Source: Leptodactylus fallax (lineage: Eukaryota; Chordata; Amphibia; Anura; Leptodactylidae). From it: a stretch of DNA of 64,000 nt. The position numbers were made by a program, and so were the translations under genes. Where the stretch lies: NCBI GenBank assembly GCA_947044405.1, contig CAMRHE010000646.1, forward strand, positions 521,001-585,000, written 5' to 3'. The notes beneath the pieces were generated by a model, which ran no database searches, had not been told where the DNA came from, and worked only from the letters and a program-made list of their open reading frames with translations. Below, in pieces: positions 53,555 to 64,000 of this stretch (its first letter is position 1; every line of letters begins with the position of its first letter).

Positions 53555-54668
53555 CAGTGCTGGTGAACCTATGACACACCAAGACATTTTGGGTGACACA
53601 CATGGGCACACATGGGCAGCTACTTATTGTGTCATTGCTATAAGCAGCGGCCGATAATTTGTACTCACCTGTTCACGCTCCTGTCCTGGCCATCCTCTGC
53701 TGCCTCCTCTAGGCGGCGCTACACTGATGTCACCTGGAGGTGGCAGCGGAGGGTGATAGAAGTGTGGACAGGTGAGTAAAAATTATTGGCCAATCCTCTG
53801 TGTGGAGGTGGCGGGGGGGGGAAGGGGTCATATACTGTGGGTGGGCTTTAAAAAAAAAAAGTCATATATTGTGTGTTGGGTATAAAAGGGGGTCATAAAC
53901 TGGGGGCCATAAATAGGGGGATCATATGCTGTGTGGGGGGGGGGGAAAGGTGTCATATATTGTGGGGGAGCCATAAGTAAGGGGTCATACACTGTGAGGG
54001 GCCATAAAAAGTGGGGTCATATGCCGTGTGGGGGGTGCTAAAAAAAAGGGTGTCACATACCATGTAATAGGCAAAAAAAGTGGGTCATATCGTGTGATGG
54101 GCTCAGAAATGCATATAATTAGAGATGAGCGAATCGATTCTGCAGAAGTGGAATTTGATCCGAATTTCAGGAAATCTTCGATTCTCGACAATTCGCGGTA
54201 ACGAATATTTGGTAAGGACCTTTGTGACATCAGACGGTCACATGATGTTCTCTAGTGATGTCATTGGGTAGGCGTATCTTTGCTTGTTAGCAGATCCTTC
54301 CACATGAATAAAACTTGTCCGTGCTGGAGAGAGAGAGAGAGAGACATGACCGCGGCACCCAAGGGCTTCTGCCATTTTGCCGCCCACCCCGGCTCTCTGC
54401 AGCCCAGAAATAGCTGTTTATTTGCTGCAAAGTAATTCGGATCGAAGCAAATTTTTTTGGAACTTTGAATCGAACTGCCGAATCGATCTTTTGAGAAATT
54501 CGCTCATCTCTACATATAATACAAACACATATATCAACAATATAACCAGAGCTACAAATATCACAAAATGATGGAGATTTCTAGATGTGACGCAGCGCCT
54601 GAGATAAGTTAGGGTTATTTTTTTTTACAAATTTTGACACACCAAGATCAAAAGGTTAGAAATCACTG
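53555..54668. mobile_element. Non-autonomous hAT-like element, 1.1 kb
   Basis: The left end CAGTGCTGGTGAACCTATGA and the inverted right end (AGGTTAGAAATCACTG) share CAGTG and AACCT blocks, and both carry TGACACACCAAGA in direct orientation just inside. It is flanked by GTCTAGAG (53547-53554) and GTCTAGAT (54669-54676), an 8-bp target duplication with one mismatch, as for hAT elements. The inside (53800-54110) holds diverged GGGTCATATACTGTG tandem units and a nested MITE. No transposase is encoded. Confidence 0.75.
54120..54512. mobile_element. hAT-like MITE, nested
   Basis: Perfect 15-bp inverted ends, TAGAGATGAGCGAAT (54120-54134) and its complement (54498-54512), are flanked by a perfect 8-bp duplication CATATAAT (54112-54119 and 54513-54520). 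It is 393 bp and non-coding, with a GAGAGAGAGAGAGA tract at 54330-54344. The AGAGATGAGCGAAT end is one I associate with very abundant frog MITEs. It lies inside the 53555-54668 insertion and is therefore younger. Confidence 0.88.
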
Positions 54669-54676
54669 GTCTAGAT

Positions 54677-55000
54677 AAACAAAGCAAGAGGTCTAGAAAA
54701 GTATAGGAGATTTAGAGGAGCCAAGCAGAAGATTTAGGCATGCAGAGGAGAAGGTCTAGAAGAGAAGAGCAAGAGGTCAGAAGATTTAGAGGAGCAGAAC
54801 ATCTAGAGGGCCAGAGCAAAAGTTCTAGAGGAGATGGATAGAAGATTTAAAGGAGTAAGGAAGCAAGGCTAGAGAAGCAAGGAAAAAGGTCTAGAAATCC
54901 AGAGCAGAAGGTCTAGATGAGCAGAACATACAGTGTAGAAGCAGGAGACCTAGAGAAGTGCAGAAGATTTAGAGAGGCAGAGCAGAAGGTTTAGACGAGA
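54677..55000. repeat. Diverged continuation of the purine-rich array
   Basis: Irregular units with GGTCTAGA, GATTTAGAGGAGC and AAGAGCAAGAGGT link the array at 51745 with the larger purine array at 55000. Confidence 0.7.
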
Positions 55001-58000
55001 TGAGCAGAAGATGTGGAGGAACAGAGCAGAAGGTCCAGGTCAGAAGGGAGGAGGAGTAGAAGATGGAGAGGAGAAGAAGAGGGGGAGGAACAGAAGTGAG
55101 GATCAGGAGATGGAGAGAAGGAGAGGGGAAGGAACAGAAGAGGTGAGGAGCAGGAGATGGAGAGGGGAAGGAACAGAAGAGGTGAGGAGCAGGAGAGGGG
55201 GAGGAACAGAAGAAGTGAGGAGCAGGAGATGTAGAGGAGGAGATGGAGAGAAGGAGAGGAGAAGAAGAGGGGGAGGAACAGAAGAAGTGAGGAGCAGGAG
55301 AGGGGGAGGAACAGAAGAAGTGAGGAGCAGGAGATGGAGAGGGGGAGGAACAGAAGAAGTGAGGAGCAGGAGATGGAGAGGGGGAGGAACAGAAGAGGTG
55401 AGGAGCAGGAGATGGAGAGGGGAAGGAACAGAAGAGGGGAGGAGCAGGAGAGGGGGAGGAACAGAGGGTGAGGAGCAGGAGATGGAGAGGAGGAGAGGGA
55501 GAGAAGGAGAGGAGGAGGAGAGGGGGAGGAACAGAAGAAGTGAGGAGCAGGAGGGAGAGGGGAGGAACAGAAGAAGTGAGGAGCAGGAGATGGAGAGGGG
55601 GAGGAACAGAAGAAAGTGAGGAGCAGGAGAGGGGGGAGAGGGGGAGGAACAGAAGAGGTGAGGAGCAGGAGATGGAGAGGAGATGGAGAGAGGGGAGGAA
55701 CAGAAGAGGTGAGGAGCAGGAGATGGAGAGGGGAAGGAACAGAAGAGGTGAGGAGCAGGAGATGGAGAGGAGGAGATGGAGAGAAGGAGAGGAGAAGAAG
55801 AGGGGGAGGAACAGAAGAAGTGAGGAGCAGGGAGAGGGGGAGGAACAGAAGAAGTGAGGAGCAGGAGATGGAGAGGGGGAGGAACAGAAGAAGTGAGGAG
55901 CAGGAGATGGAGAGGAGATGGAGAGGGGGAGGAACAGAAGAGGTGAGGAGCAGGAGATGGAGAGGGGAAGGAACAGAAGAGGTGAGGAGCAGGAGATGGA
56001 GAGGGGAAGGAACAGAAGAGGTGAGGAGCAGGAGATGGAGAGGGGGAGGAACAGAAGAAGTGAGGAGCAGGAGAGGGGGAGGAACAGAAGAAGTGAGGAG
56101 CAGGAGAGGGGGAGGAACAGAAGAGGTGAGGAGCAGGAGATGGAGAGGGGAAGGAACAGAAGAGGTGAGGAGCAGGAGATGTAGAGGAGGAGATGGAGAG
56201 AAGGAGAGGAGAAGAAGAGGGGGAGGAACAGAAGAGGTGAGGAGCAGGAGATAGAGAGGGGGAGGAACAGAAGAGGTGAGGAGCAGGAGATGGAGAGGGG
56301 GAGGAACAGAAGAGGTGAGGAGCAGGAGATGGAGAGGGGGAGGAACAGAAGAAGTGAGGAGCAGGAGATGGAGAGGGGGAGGAACAGAAGAAGTGAGGAG
56401 CAGGGAGGAGAGGGGGAGGAACAGAAGAAGTGAGGAGCAGGAGAGGGAGAGGAACAGAAGAGGTGAGGAGCAGGAGATGGAGAGGGGGAGGAACAGAAGA
56501 AGTGAGGAGCAGGAGAGGGGGAGGAACAGAAGAGGTGAGGAGCAGGAGATGGAGAGGGGGAGGAACAGAAGAAGTGAGGAGCAGGAGAGGGGGAGGAACA
56601 GAAGAAGTGAGGAGCAGGAGAGGGGGAGGAACAGAAGAGGTGAGGAGCAGGAGAGGGGGAGGAACAGAAGAGGTGAGGAGCAGGAGAGGGGGAGGAACAG
56701 AAGAGGTGAGGAGCAGGAGATGGAGAGGGGGAGGAACAGAAGAAGTGAGGAGCAGGAGAGGGGGAGGAACAGAAGAAGTGAGGAGCAGGAGAGGGGGGGG
56801 AACAGAAGAAGTGAGGAGCAGGAGAGGGGGGAGGAACAGAAGAGGTGAGGAGCAGGAGATGGAGAGGGGGAGGAACAGAAGAAGTGAGGAGCAGGAGAGG
56901 GGGGAGGAACAGAAGAAGTGAGGAGCAGGAGAGGGGGGGAACAGAAGAAGTGAGGAGCAGGAGAGGGGGAGGAACAGAAGAGGTGAGGAGCAGGAGAGGG
57001 GGAGGAACAGAAGAGGTGAGGAGCAGGAGATGGAGAGGGGGGAGGAACAGAAGAAGTGAGGAGCAGGAGAGGGGGAGGAACAGAAGAAGTGAGGAGCAGG
57101 AGATGGAGAGGAGAAGAAGAAGGGGGCAGAAGAAGTGAGGAGCAGGAGATGGAGAGAAGGAGAAGGGAAGGAACAGAAGAGGTGAGGAGGAGGAGAGGGG
57201 GAGGAACGGAAGAGGTGAGGAGCAGGAGAGGGGGAGGAACAGAAGAGGTGAGGAGAGGGGGAGGAACAGAAGAAGTGAGGAGCAGGAGATGGAGAGGGGG
57301 AGGAACAGAAGAAGTGAGGAGCAGGAGAGGGGGGAGGAACAGAAGAAGTGAGGAGCAGGAGAGGGGGAGGAACAGAAGAAGTGAGGAGCAGGAGAGGGAG
57401 AGGAACAGAAGAGGTGAGGAGCAGGAGATGGAGAGGGGGAGGAACAGAAGAAGTGAGGAGCAGGAGAGGGGGAGGAACAGAAGAGGTGAGGAGCAGGAGA
57501 TGGAGGGGGAGGAACAGAAGAAGTGAGGAGCAGGGGGAGAGGGGGAGGAACAGAAGAAGTGAGGAGCAGGAGAGGGGGAGGAACAGAAGAGGTGAGGAGC
57601 AGGGGAGAGGGGGAGGAACAGAAGAGGTGAGGAGCAGGAGAGGGGGAGGAACAGAAGAGGTGAGGAGCAGGAGAGGGGGAGGAACAGAAGAAGTGAGGAG
57701 CAGGAGAGGGGGGGGGGAACAGAAGAAGTGAGGAGCAGGAGAGGGGGAGGAACAGAAGAGGTGAGGAGCAGGAGATGGAGAGGGGGAGGAACAGAAGAAG
57801 TGAGGAGCAGGAGAGGGGGGAGGAACAGAAGAAGTGAGGAGCAGGAGAGGGGGGGAACAGAAGAAGTGAGGAGCAGGAGAGGGGGAGGAACAGAAGAGGT
57901 GAGGAGCAGGAGAGGGGGAGGAACAGAAGAGGTGAGGAGCAGGGAGAGGGGAGGAACAGAAGAGGGGGGGAGGAGCAGGAGAGGGGGAGGAACAGAAGAG

Positions 58001-60130
58001 GTGAGGAGCAGGAGAGGGGGGGAACAGAAGAAGTGAGGAGCAGGAGAGGGGGAGGAACAGAAGAAGTGAGGAGCAGGAGAGGGAGGGGGAGGAACAGAAG
58101 AAGTGAGGAGCAGGAGAGGGGGAGGAACAGAAGAAGTGAGGAGCAGGAGAGGGGGGGAACAGAAGAAGTGAGGAGCAGGAGAGGGGGAGGAACAGAAGAG
58201 GTGAGGAGCAGGAGAGGGGGAGGAACAGAAGAGGTGAGGAGCAGGAGATGGAGAGGGGGAGGAACAGAAGAAGTGAGGAGCAGGAGAGGGGGAGGAACAG
58301 AAGAAGTGAGGAGCAGGAGATGGAGAGGAGAAGAAGAAGGGGGGCAGAAGAAGTGAGGAGCAGGAGATGGAGAGAAGGAGAAGGGAAGGAACAGAAGAGG
58401 TGAGGAGCAGGAGAGGGGGAGGAACGGAAGAGGTGAGGAGCAGGAGAGGGGGAGGAACAGAAGAGGTGAGGAGAGGGGGAGGAACAGAAGAAGTGAGGAG
58501 CAGGAGATGGAGAGGGGGAGGAACAGAAGTGAGGAGCAGGAGATGGAGAGGGGGAGGAACAGAAGAGGTGAGGAGCAGGAGATGGAGAGGAGGAGATGGA
58601 GAGAAGGAGAGGAGAAGAAGAGGGGAGGAACAGAAGAAGTGAGGAGCAGGAATGGAGAGGGGGAGGAACAGAAGAAGTGAGGAGCAGGAGATGGAGAGGA
58701 GGAGATGGAGAGGAGAGGAGAAGAAGAGGGGAGGAACAGAAGAAGTGAGGAGCAGGAGATGGAGAGGAGGAGATGGGGAGAAGGAGAGGAGAAGAAGAGG
58801 GGGAGGAACAGAAGAAGTGAGGAGCAGGAGATAGAGAAAGAGAGGAGAAGAAGATGGGGGAGGAACAGAAGAAGTGAGGAGCAGGAGATGGAAAAAGAGG
58901 GGGAGCAACAGAAGAGGTGAGGAGCAGGAGATGGAAGGGGAGGAAAGAAGAGGTGAGGAGCAGGAGAGGGGGAGGAACAGAAGAAGTGAGGAGCAGGAAG
59001 GGGGAGGAACAGAAGAAGTGAGGAGCAGGAGAGGGAGAGGAACAGAAGAGGTGAGGAGCAGGAGATGAGAGGGAGGAAAGAAGAAGTGAGGAGCAGGAGA
59101 GGGGGAGGAACAGAAGAGGTGAGGAGCAGGAGATGGAGAAGAAGAGGGGGAGGAACAGAAGAGGTGAGGAGCAGGAGATGGAGAGGAGGAGAGGATAAGG
59201 AACAGAAGAGGTGAGGAGCAGGAGATGGAGAAGGGAAGGAACAGAAGAGGTGAGGAGCAGAAGATGGAGATGGAGAGAAGGAGAGGAGAAGAAGAGGGGA
59301 AGAAACAGAAGAAGTGAGGAGCAGGAGATAGAGAAGGAGAAGGGAAGGAACAGAAGAGGTGAGGAGCAGGAGATGGAGAGGGGAAGGAACAGAGGAAGTG
59401 AGGAGCAAGAGATGGAGAGGGGAAGGAACAGAAGAAGTGAGGAGCAAGAGATGGAGAGGAAGAGGGGGAGGAACAGATGGAGAAGTGAGGAGCAGGAGAT
59501 GGAGAGGAGATGGAGAGGAGAAGAAGAGGGGGGGCAGAAGAAGTGAGGAGCAGGAGATGGAGAGAAGGGAAGGAACAGAAGAGGTGAGGAGCAGGAGAGG
59601 GGGAGGAACAGAAGAGGTGAGGAGCAGGAGAGGAGAAGACGAGGGGGAGGAGCAGGAGATGGAGAGGGGGAGGAACAGAAGAAGGGAGGAGCAGGAGATG
59701 GAGAGGAGGAGATGGAGAGAAGGAGAGGAGAAGACGAGGGGGAGGAGCAGGAGATGGAGAGGGGGAGAGTAGAAGCAGAAGAAGGAGAGGAACAGAAGGG
59801 GAGGAGGAAAAGGAGAGAAGCAGTGGGGCAGAAGAAGGAGCAAGAGGAGAAGCAGAAGGTCAGGAGCAGGAGAATAAGAGGAGCAGATAGAGGACAGGAG
59901 GAGAGAAACAGAAGGGGAGAATAAAAGGAGAGAAGGAGAAGGGAAGTAGAAGCAAGAGAGCTGAGGAGCAAAACAGTAGGAAGAGAAGGGGAGGAGAAGT
60001 GGGAGAGGAGCTGAAGAAGAAGAGGAGGATCAGGTGTGAGGCAGAGGATGGGAGGAGAAGAAACAAGAGAAGTAGAGGAGAGGAGGAGCAGAAGAGGAAG
60101 TAAAATGATGAAAGGAGCAGAATATGGGGT
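55000..60130. repeat. 5-kb polypurine minisatellite (34- and 40-bp units)
   Basis: The basic unit contains GAGGAACAGAAGAAGTGAGG and AGCAGGAGAGGGGG; the longer form adds ATGGAG. Further expansions (AGGAGATGGAGAGAAGGAGA) recur every few units. The + strand is nearly all purine. The complementary pyrimidine strand has almost no stop codons, which yields minus-strand open frames of more than 1,600 codons made of Ser, Pro, Leu and Phe; these are not genes. Confidence 0.95.
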
Positions 60131-61277
60131 AGAGGATCAGGAGGAGGAATTGTCAGAGATACATGTAATGGGATGAATAGGCTGTTGATGGATCTTCTGT
60201 ACTGGGGAGAAGATGAAGGTCTTGGCAGCTCCTCGGGGTGGACATTTGGATGTGCAGTCTCCAGGACTAGGTGAAGATTCTCCTTCCTCCAAGTAGTTGC
60301 AGCCGCCTCGCTCTTCATGATGTTTGTGAATATTGATTTATCCAGAACCTTCCTGTGGGAAATGTAGAATATACATGAGACAATTGGGTGGAGCTGCGGG
60401 GGGGGCAGTGCGTCGGGGGTCTCCTGGGGTCTGGTAATGTCTATAACTTGCATGTCTCAGGTGAGTGGGATGAGCAGCCCCGGGGTGAGAGTGACAGATA
60501 ATAGGGGTACAGGATGCGCCATATTGTCTTCTAGATGCAGTCCCCACCAAGCTGCCTAATCACTTCCATAGATGAGTGGGGGCTGCGCATGTCCGGCGGG
60601 CTCGCCATCCACAGGAGGGCCCCTGAACTATCTGACACATGTGGCATCTCCCGTGTCTGAGATGGGAGACCCCCTTTAAGGTGAACACCGGCTTTAAGGG
60701 CCAGCACAGATGTCTGTAAAGAAAGCTGAAGCTTGCTGTATGTATGATATCCTGACCTAGTCCTGTTAGCACAGCTGAGGGTTTGTTATAATGTATCAGT
60801 GCAGGTAAGAGCCCGTTGTCCATTTATGCCACCATTTTCCTTACAGAGCATTGTTGAGCCTGTTACAGTGTGTCAGACCCTCAGCTGTGAGTGCAGTGGA
60901 CACTCCTGCAGTACTCACCAGATCCTCCAGGGTTTTCTAATGTTGGGGGCACTTTTTGCTTTTCTGACACTTTTTGAAGCCATAGTAATGGCACACACAT
61001 CGCCGGACGCACATAGGCTCCGCCTCCACCATATGTAATAAATAATGGGTAACAGTGTTCTGCCATCTAGGACGGGAACCTTATGGGAGACAGGTGGGGT
61101 GTATAGGCAACCAGTGGTATCTAATAAATCGGCCCTTTGTGGGCAGGTGGGGGAGGGGCAGGACGCATGTCTGCTTTATCTGTTCATCGAGGGTCCTCTC
61201 ACTGACCTTAACACGATTAGACGGTTCATCAGCTTGTGCCAGTCTAACCCCTGCTCTCCATATTGTTTCCTTTATAG
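60131..61277 (+). other. 3' end of intron 26, unique sequence
   Basis: About 1.1 kb without tandem repeats. Small open frames on both strands have no recognisable similarity or domain. GGGAGACCCCCTTTAAGGTG at 60664-60683 resembles the edge of a dispersed repeat. The polypyrimidine tract and acceptor of exon 27 end at 61277. Confidence 0.6.
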
Positions 61278-61320
61278 TCACTGAGCAAGAAACTAAAGTG
61301 CCCAAGAAAACGGTTATCAT
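61278..61320 (+). CDS. OBSCN: OBSCN exon 27: start of the obscurin-A type C-terminal tail
   Basis: A 43-bp exon lies between acceptor TTTCCTTTATAG (ending 61277) and donor GTAAGT (61321). The translation VTEQETKVPKKTVI plus AT of the next codon is, to my recollection, the start of the human tail (VTEQETKVPKKTVIIEE), which leads on to the ankyrin-binding C-terminus of obscurin-A. It enters in phase 1, matching exon 26, and exits in phase 2. The remaining tail exons are beyond the window. Confidence 0.9.
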
Positions 61321-61589
61321 GTAAGTGCCGCTGTCCGTGTCTGTCCGTCCTCCTGTCTGCCGAGTGCTAACACCTGCTAACCGGTCACCTGAGCTCCTAA
61401 CGTGTGCGCTGCATGGAGAGCCGGAGTGACGCCACCTGTGTGCTCCACCTTCATACTAAAGAGCAACCCCGCCAGGTCAGGAACCAGCAAGGTGCCAGGA
61501 AATTGCTAAACCTAACCCCAGCACTGCCATCATCATCATCATCATCATCACTACCATACAGCACATACCTGGTGACCCCCAAATTATTA
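61321..61589 (+). other. 5' part of intron 27
   Basis: About 270 bases of intron after the last exon, with a short CATCATCATCATCATCAT microsatellite near 61530-61550. No other feature is seen. Confidence 0.6.
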
Positions 61590-64000
61590 TATCATAGACC
61601 AGGAAGTGCCCAGGTTATACCGGCTGTACATATATAATTATATACAGGAGATACCCAGGTTATATCAGCTGTACATATATAATTATATACAGGAGATACC
61701 CAGGTTATACCAGCTGTACATATAGAATTATATACAGGAGATACCCAGGTTATACCAGCTGTACATATAGAATTATATACAGGAGATACCCAGGTTATAC
61801 CAGCTGTACATATATAATTATATACTGGGAATACCCAGGTTATACCGGCTGTACATATAGAATTATATACAGGAGATACCCAGGTTATACCGGCTGTACA
61901 TATATAATTATATACAGGAGATACCCAGGTTATACCAGCTGTACATATATAATTATATACTGGGAATACCCAGGTTATACCAGCTGTACATATATAATTA
62001 TATACAGGAGATACCCAGGTTATACCAGCTGTACATATATATTTATATACAGGAGATACCCAGGTTATACCGGCTGTACATATATAATTATATACAGGAG
62101 ATACCCAGGTTATACCGGCTGTACATATATAATTATATACAGCAGATACCCAGGTTATACCAGCTGTACATATATAATTATATACAGCAGATACCCAGGT
62201 TATACCAGCTGTACATATATAATTATATACAGGAGATACCCAGGTTATACCAGCTGTACATATATAATTATATACAGCAGATACCCAGGTTATACCAGCT
62301 GTACATATAGAATTATATACAGGAGATCCCCAGGTTATACCAACTGTACATATATAATTATATACTAGATGATACCCAGGTTATACCGGCTGTACATATA
62401 GAATTATATACAGCAGATACCCAGGTTATACCGGCTGTACATATAGAATTATATACAGCAGATACCCAGGTTATACCGGCTGTACATATAGAATTATATA
62501 CAGCAGATACCCAGGTTATACCAGCTGTACATATATAATTATACACAGAAGATCCCCAGGTTATACCGGCTGTATATATATAATTATATACAGGAGATAC
62601 CCAGGTTATACCAGCTGTACATATATAATTATATACAGGAGATACCCAGGTTATACCAGCTGTACATATATAATTATATACAGGACATACCCAGGTTATA
62701 CCGGCTGTACATATATAATTATATACAGGAGATACCCAGGTTATACCGGCTGTACATATATAATTATATACAGGAGATACCCAGGTTATACCGGCTGTAC
62801 ATATATAATTATATACAGGAGATACCCAGGTTATACCAGCATGGTACATATATAATTATATACAGGAGATACCCAGGTTATACCGGCTGTACATATAGAA
62901 TTATATACAGCAGATACCCAGGTTATACCGGCTGTACATATAGAATTATATACAGGAGATACCCAGGTTATACCAGCTGTACATATAGAATTATATACAC
63001 GAGATACCCAGGTTATACCGGCTGTACATATAGAAATTATATACAGGAGATACCCAGGTTATACCAGCAAAATACAGGGGACCCCCAGTTTACCCGCCTG
63101 TACATATATATAATTATATACAGGACCACTGTTTATACCCAGGTTATACCAGCTGTACATATATAATTATATACAGGAGATCCCCAGGTTATACCGGCTG
63201 TACATATATAATTATATACAGGAGATACCCAGGTTATACCGGCTGTACATATATAATTATATATAGGAGATACCCAGGTTATACCAGCTGTACATATAGA
63301 ATTATATACAGAGGATACCCAGGTTATACCAGCTGTACAATATATATTATATACAGGAGATACCCAGGTTATACCGGCTGTACATATATAATTATATACA
63401 GGAGATCCCCAGGTTATACCAGCTGTACATATATAATTATATACAGGAGATACCCAGGTTATACCGGCTGTACATATATAATTATATACAGGAGATACAC
63501 AGGTTATACCGGCTGTACATATATAATTATATACAGGAGATACCCAGGTTATACCAGCTGTACATATATAATTATATACAGGAGATACCCAGGTTATACC
63601 AGCTGTACATATATAATTATATACAGGAGATACCCAGGTTATACCAGCGACAATATAAATATATACAGGAGATACCCAGGTTATACCGGCTGTACATATA
63701 TAATTATATACAGGAGATACCCAGGTTATACCGGCTGTACATATAGAATTATATACAGGAGATACCCAGGTTATACCAGCTGTACATATAGAATTATATA
63801 CAGAGGATACCCAGGTTATACCAGCTGTACATATATATTATATACAGGAGATACCCAGGTTATACCGGCTGTACATATATAATTATATACAGGAGATCCC
63901 CAGGTTATACCAGCTCTACATATATAATTATATACAGGAGATACCCAGGTTATACCAGCTGTACATATATAATTATATACAGGAGATACCCAGGTTATAC
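61590..64000. repeat. 45-bp AT-rich minisatellite (about 53 copies), runs off the window
   Basis: The unit contains CAGCTGTACATATATAATTA, TATACAGGAGATACCCAGG and TTATAC. Variants are GGCTGTAC, ATATAGAATT and GCAGATACC. It is irregular around 63065-63130. The array continues past the right edge. The period equals that of the array at 18480, but the sequence is unrelated. Confidence 0.95.

Larger units (their letters stand above)
1252..61320 (+). other. OBSCN: Obscurin gene (OBSCN), partial: 27 exons
   Basis: The gene overview joins 27 exons with GT-AG introns on the + strand. Obscurin is a giant muscle protein that surrounds the myofibril at the M-band and Z-disc. It binds titin and small ankyrin of the sarcoplasmic reticulum and has a RhoGEF module. 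The sequence shows Ig, IQ, Ig, Ig, Ig, Ig, SH3, DH, PH, Ig, Ig, then the start of a C-terminal tail; this order is specific to obscurin. Intron phases are consistent throughout once three single-base indels are allowed (exons 12, 21, 22). The N-terminal Ig/Fn3 arrays lie upstream of the window. The rest of the tail, or the kinase exons of the B isoforms, lies downstream. SPEG, a paralogue, was considered but has no SH3-DH-PH. Family identity rests on recalled vertebrate obscurin; no alignment was run. Confidence 0.95.

Noticed and set aside
54969..59971. Very long minus-strand open frames (over 1,600 codons)
   Set aside because: They are translations of the pyrimidine strand of the purine array. 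Several frames are open at once and contain only Ser, Pro, Leu, Phe, His and Cys repeats. The absence of stops follows from base composition, not coding.
60131..61277. Short open frames on both strands
   Set aside because: No recognisable domain, no similarity I can name, and no consistent start or splice context.
1252..61320. Obscurin pseudogene
   Set aside because: Only three single-base conflicts in about 4.9 kb of coding sequence, two in homopolymers, with all 26 introns having good GT-AG sites. An assembly error model fits better, though a real lesion is not excluded.

Overview
This window is vertebrate nuclear DNA, most likely from a frog. It carries one recognisable gene on the + strand, the 3' half of obscurin (OBSCN), a giant sarcomeric signalling protein. 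I recognise 27 exons between 1252 and 61320, about 4.9 kb of coding sequence (about 1,640 codons). Nearly all the rest is intron. The frog assignment is an inference. It rests on a complete-looking DIRS-type tyrosine-recombinase retrotransposon, a hAT-type MITE with AGAGATGAGCGAAT ends, and dispersed CCAGTCACATCCAGAGCTGC elements, all of which I associate with anuran genomes.

Layout of the protein, 5' to 3': an Ig domain (exon 1); a long exon with an acidic linker, an IQ motif and an Ig domain (exon 2); another Ig (exon 3); linker exons 4-5; an Ig split over exons 5-6; linker exon 7; an Ig split over exons 8-9; small linkers (10-13); an SH3 domain (14); a RhoGEF DH domain (15-19); a PH domain (20-21); two Ig domains (22-23 and 24-26); and the first exon of the C-terminal tail used by obscurin-A (27). 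Ig-IQ-Ig-SH3-DH-PH-Ig-Ig is diagnostic for obscurin. The related kinase SPEG lacks the SH3-DH-PH module. The gene continues beyond both ends of the window.

The introns are dominated by tandem repeats: about 42 kb, or two thirds of the window. Almost every larger intron has its own array. Unit lengths are about 22, 55, 45, 39, 22, 43, 26, 51, 4 (TATC), 71, 28, 49, 30, two purine-rich types of about 28-47 and 34-40, and another 45. Several arrays begin or end within a few tens of bases of a splice site. At least two arrays have higher-order structure. The 55-bp and 39-bp arrays share a core of about 26-30 bp in opposite orientation. That core also occurs as single dispersed copies, which suggests both arrays grew from an interspersed repeat.

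Mobile elements: a decayed DIRS retrotransposon (3504-9416) that keeps inverted terminal repeats and an internal complementary region, and a hAT-like insertion (53555-54668) that contains a second hAT-like MITE (54120-54512) with a perfect 8-bp target duplication.

Three places break the obscurin reading frame: one extra base near the end of exon 12, and one missing base in each of two homopolymer runs (exons 21 and 22). All splice sites and the rest of the protein look intact, so I favour assembly or sequencing indels over a pseudogene. Almost all long open frames outside these exons are by-products of arrays lacking stop codons. I found no previously undescribed protein system. The unusual biology here is the array-filled intron landscape.
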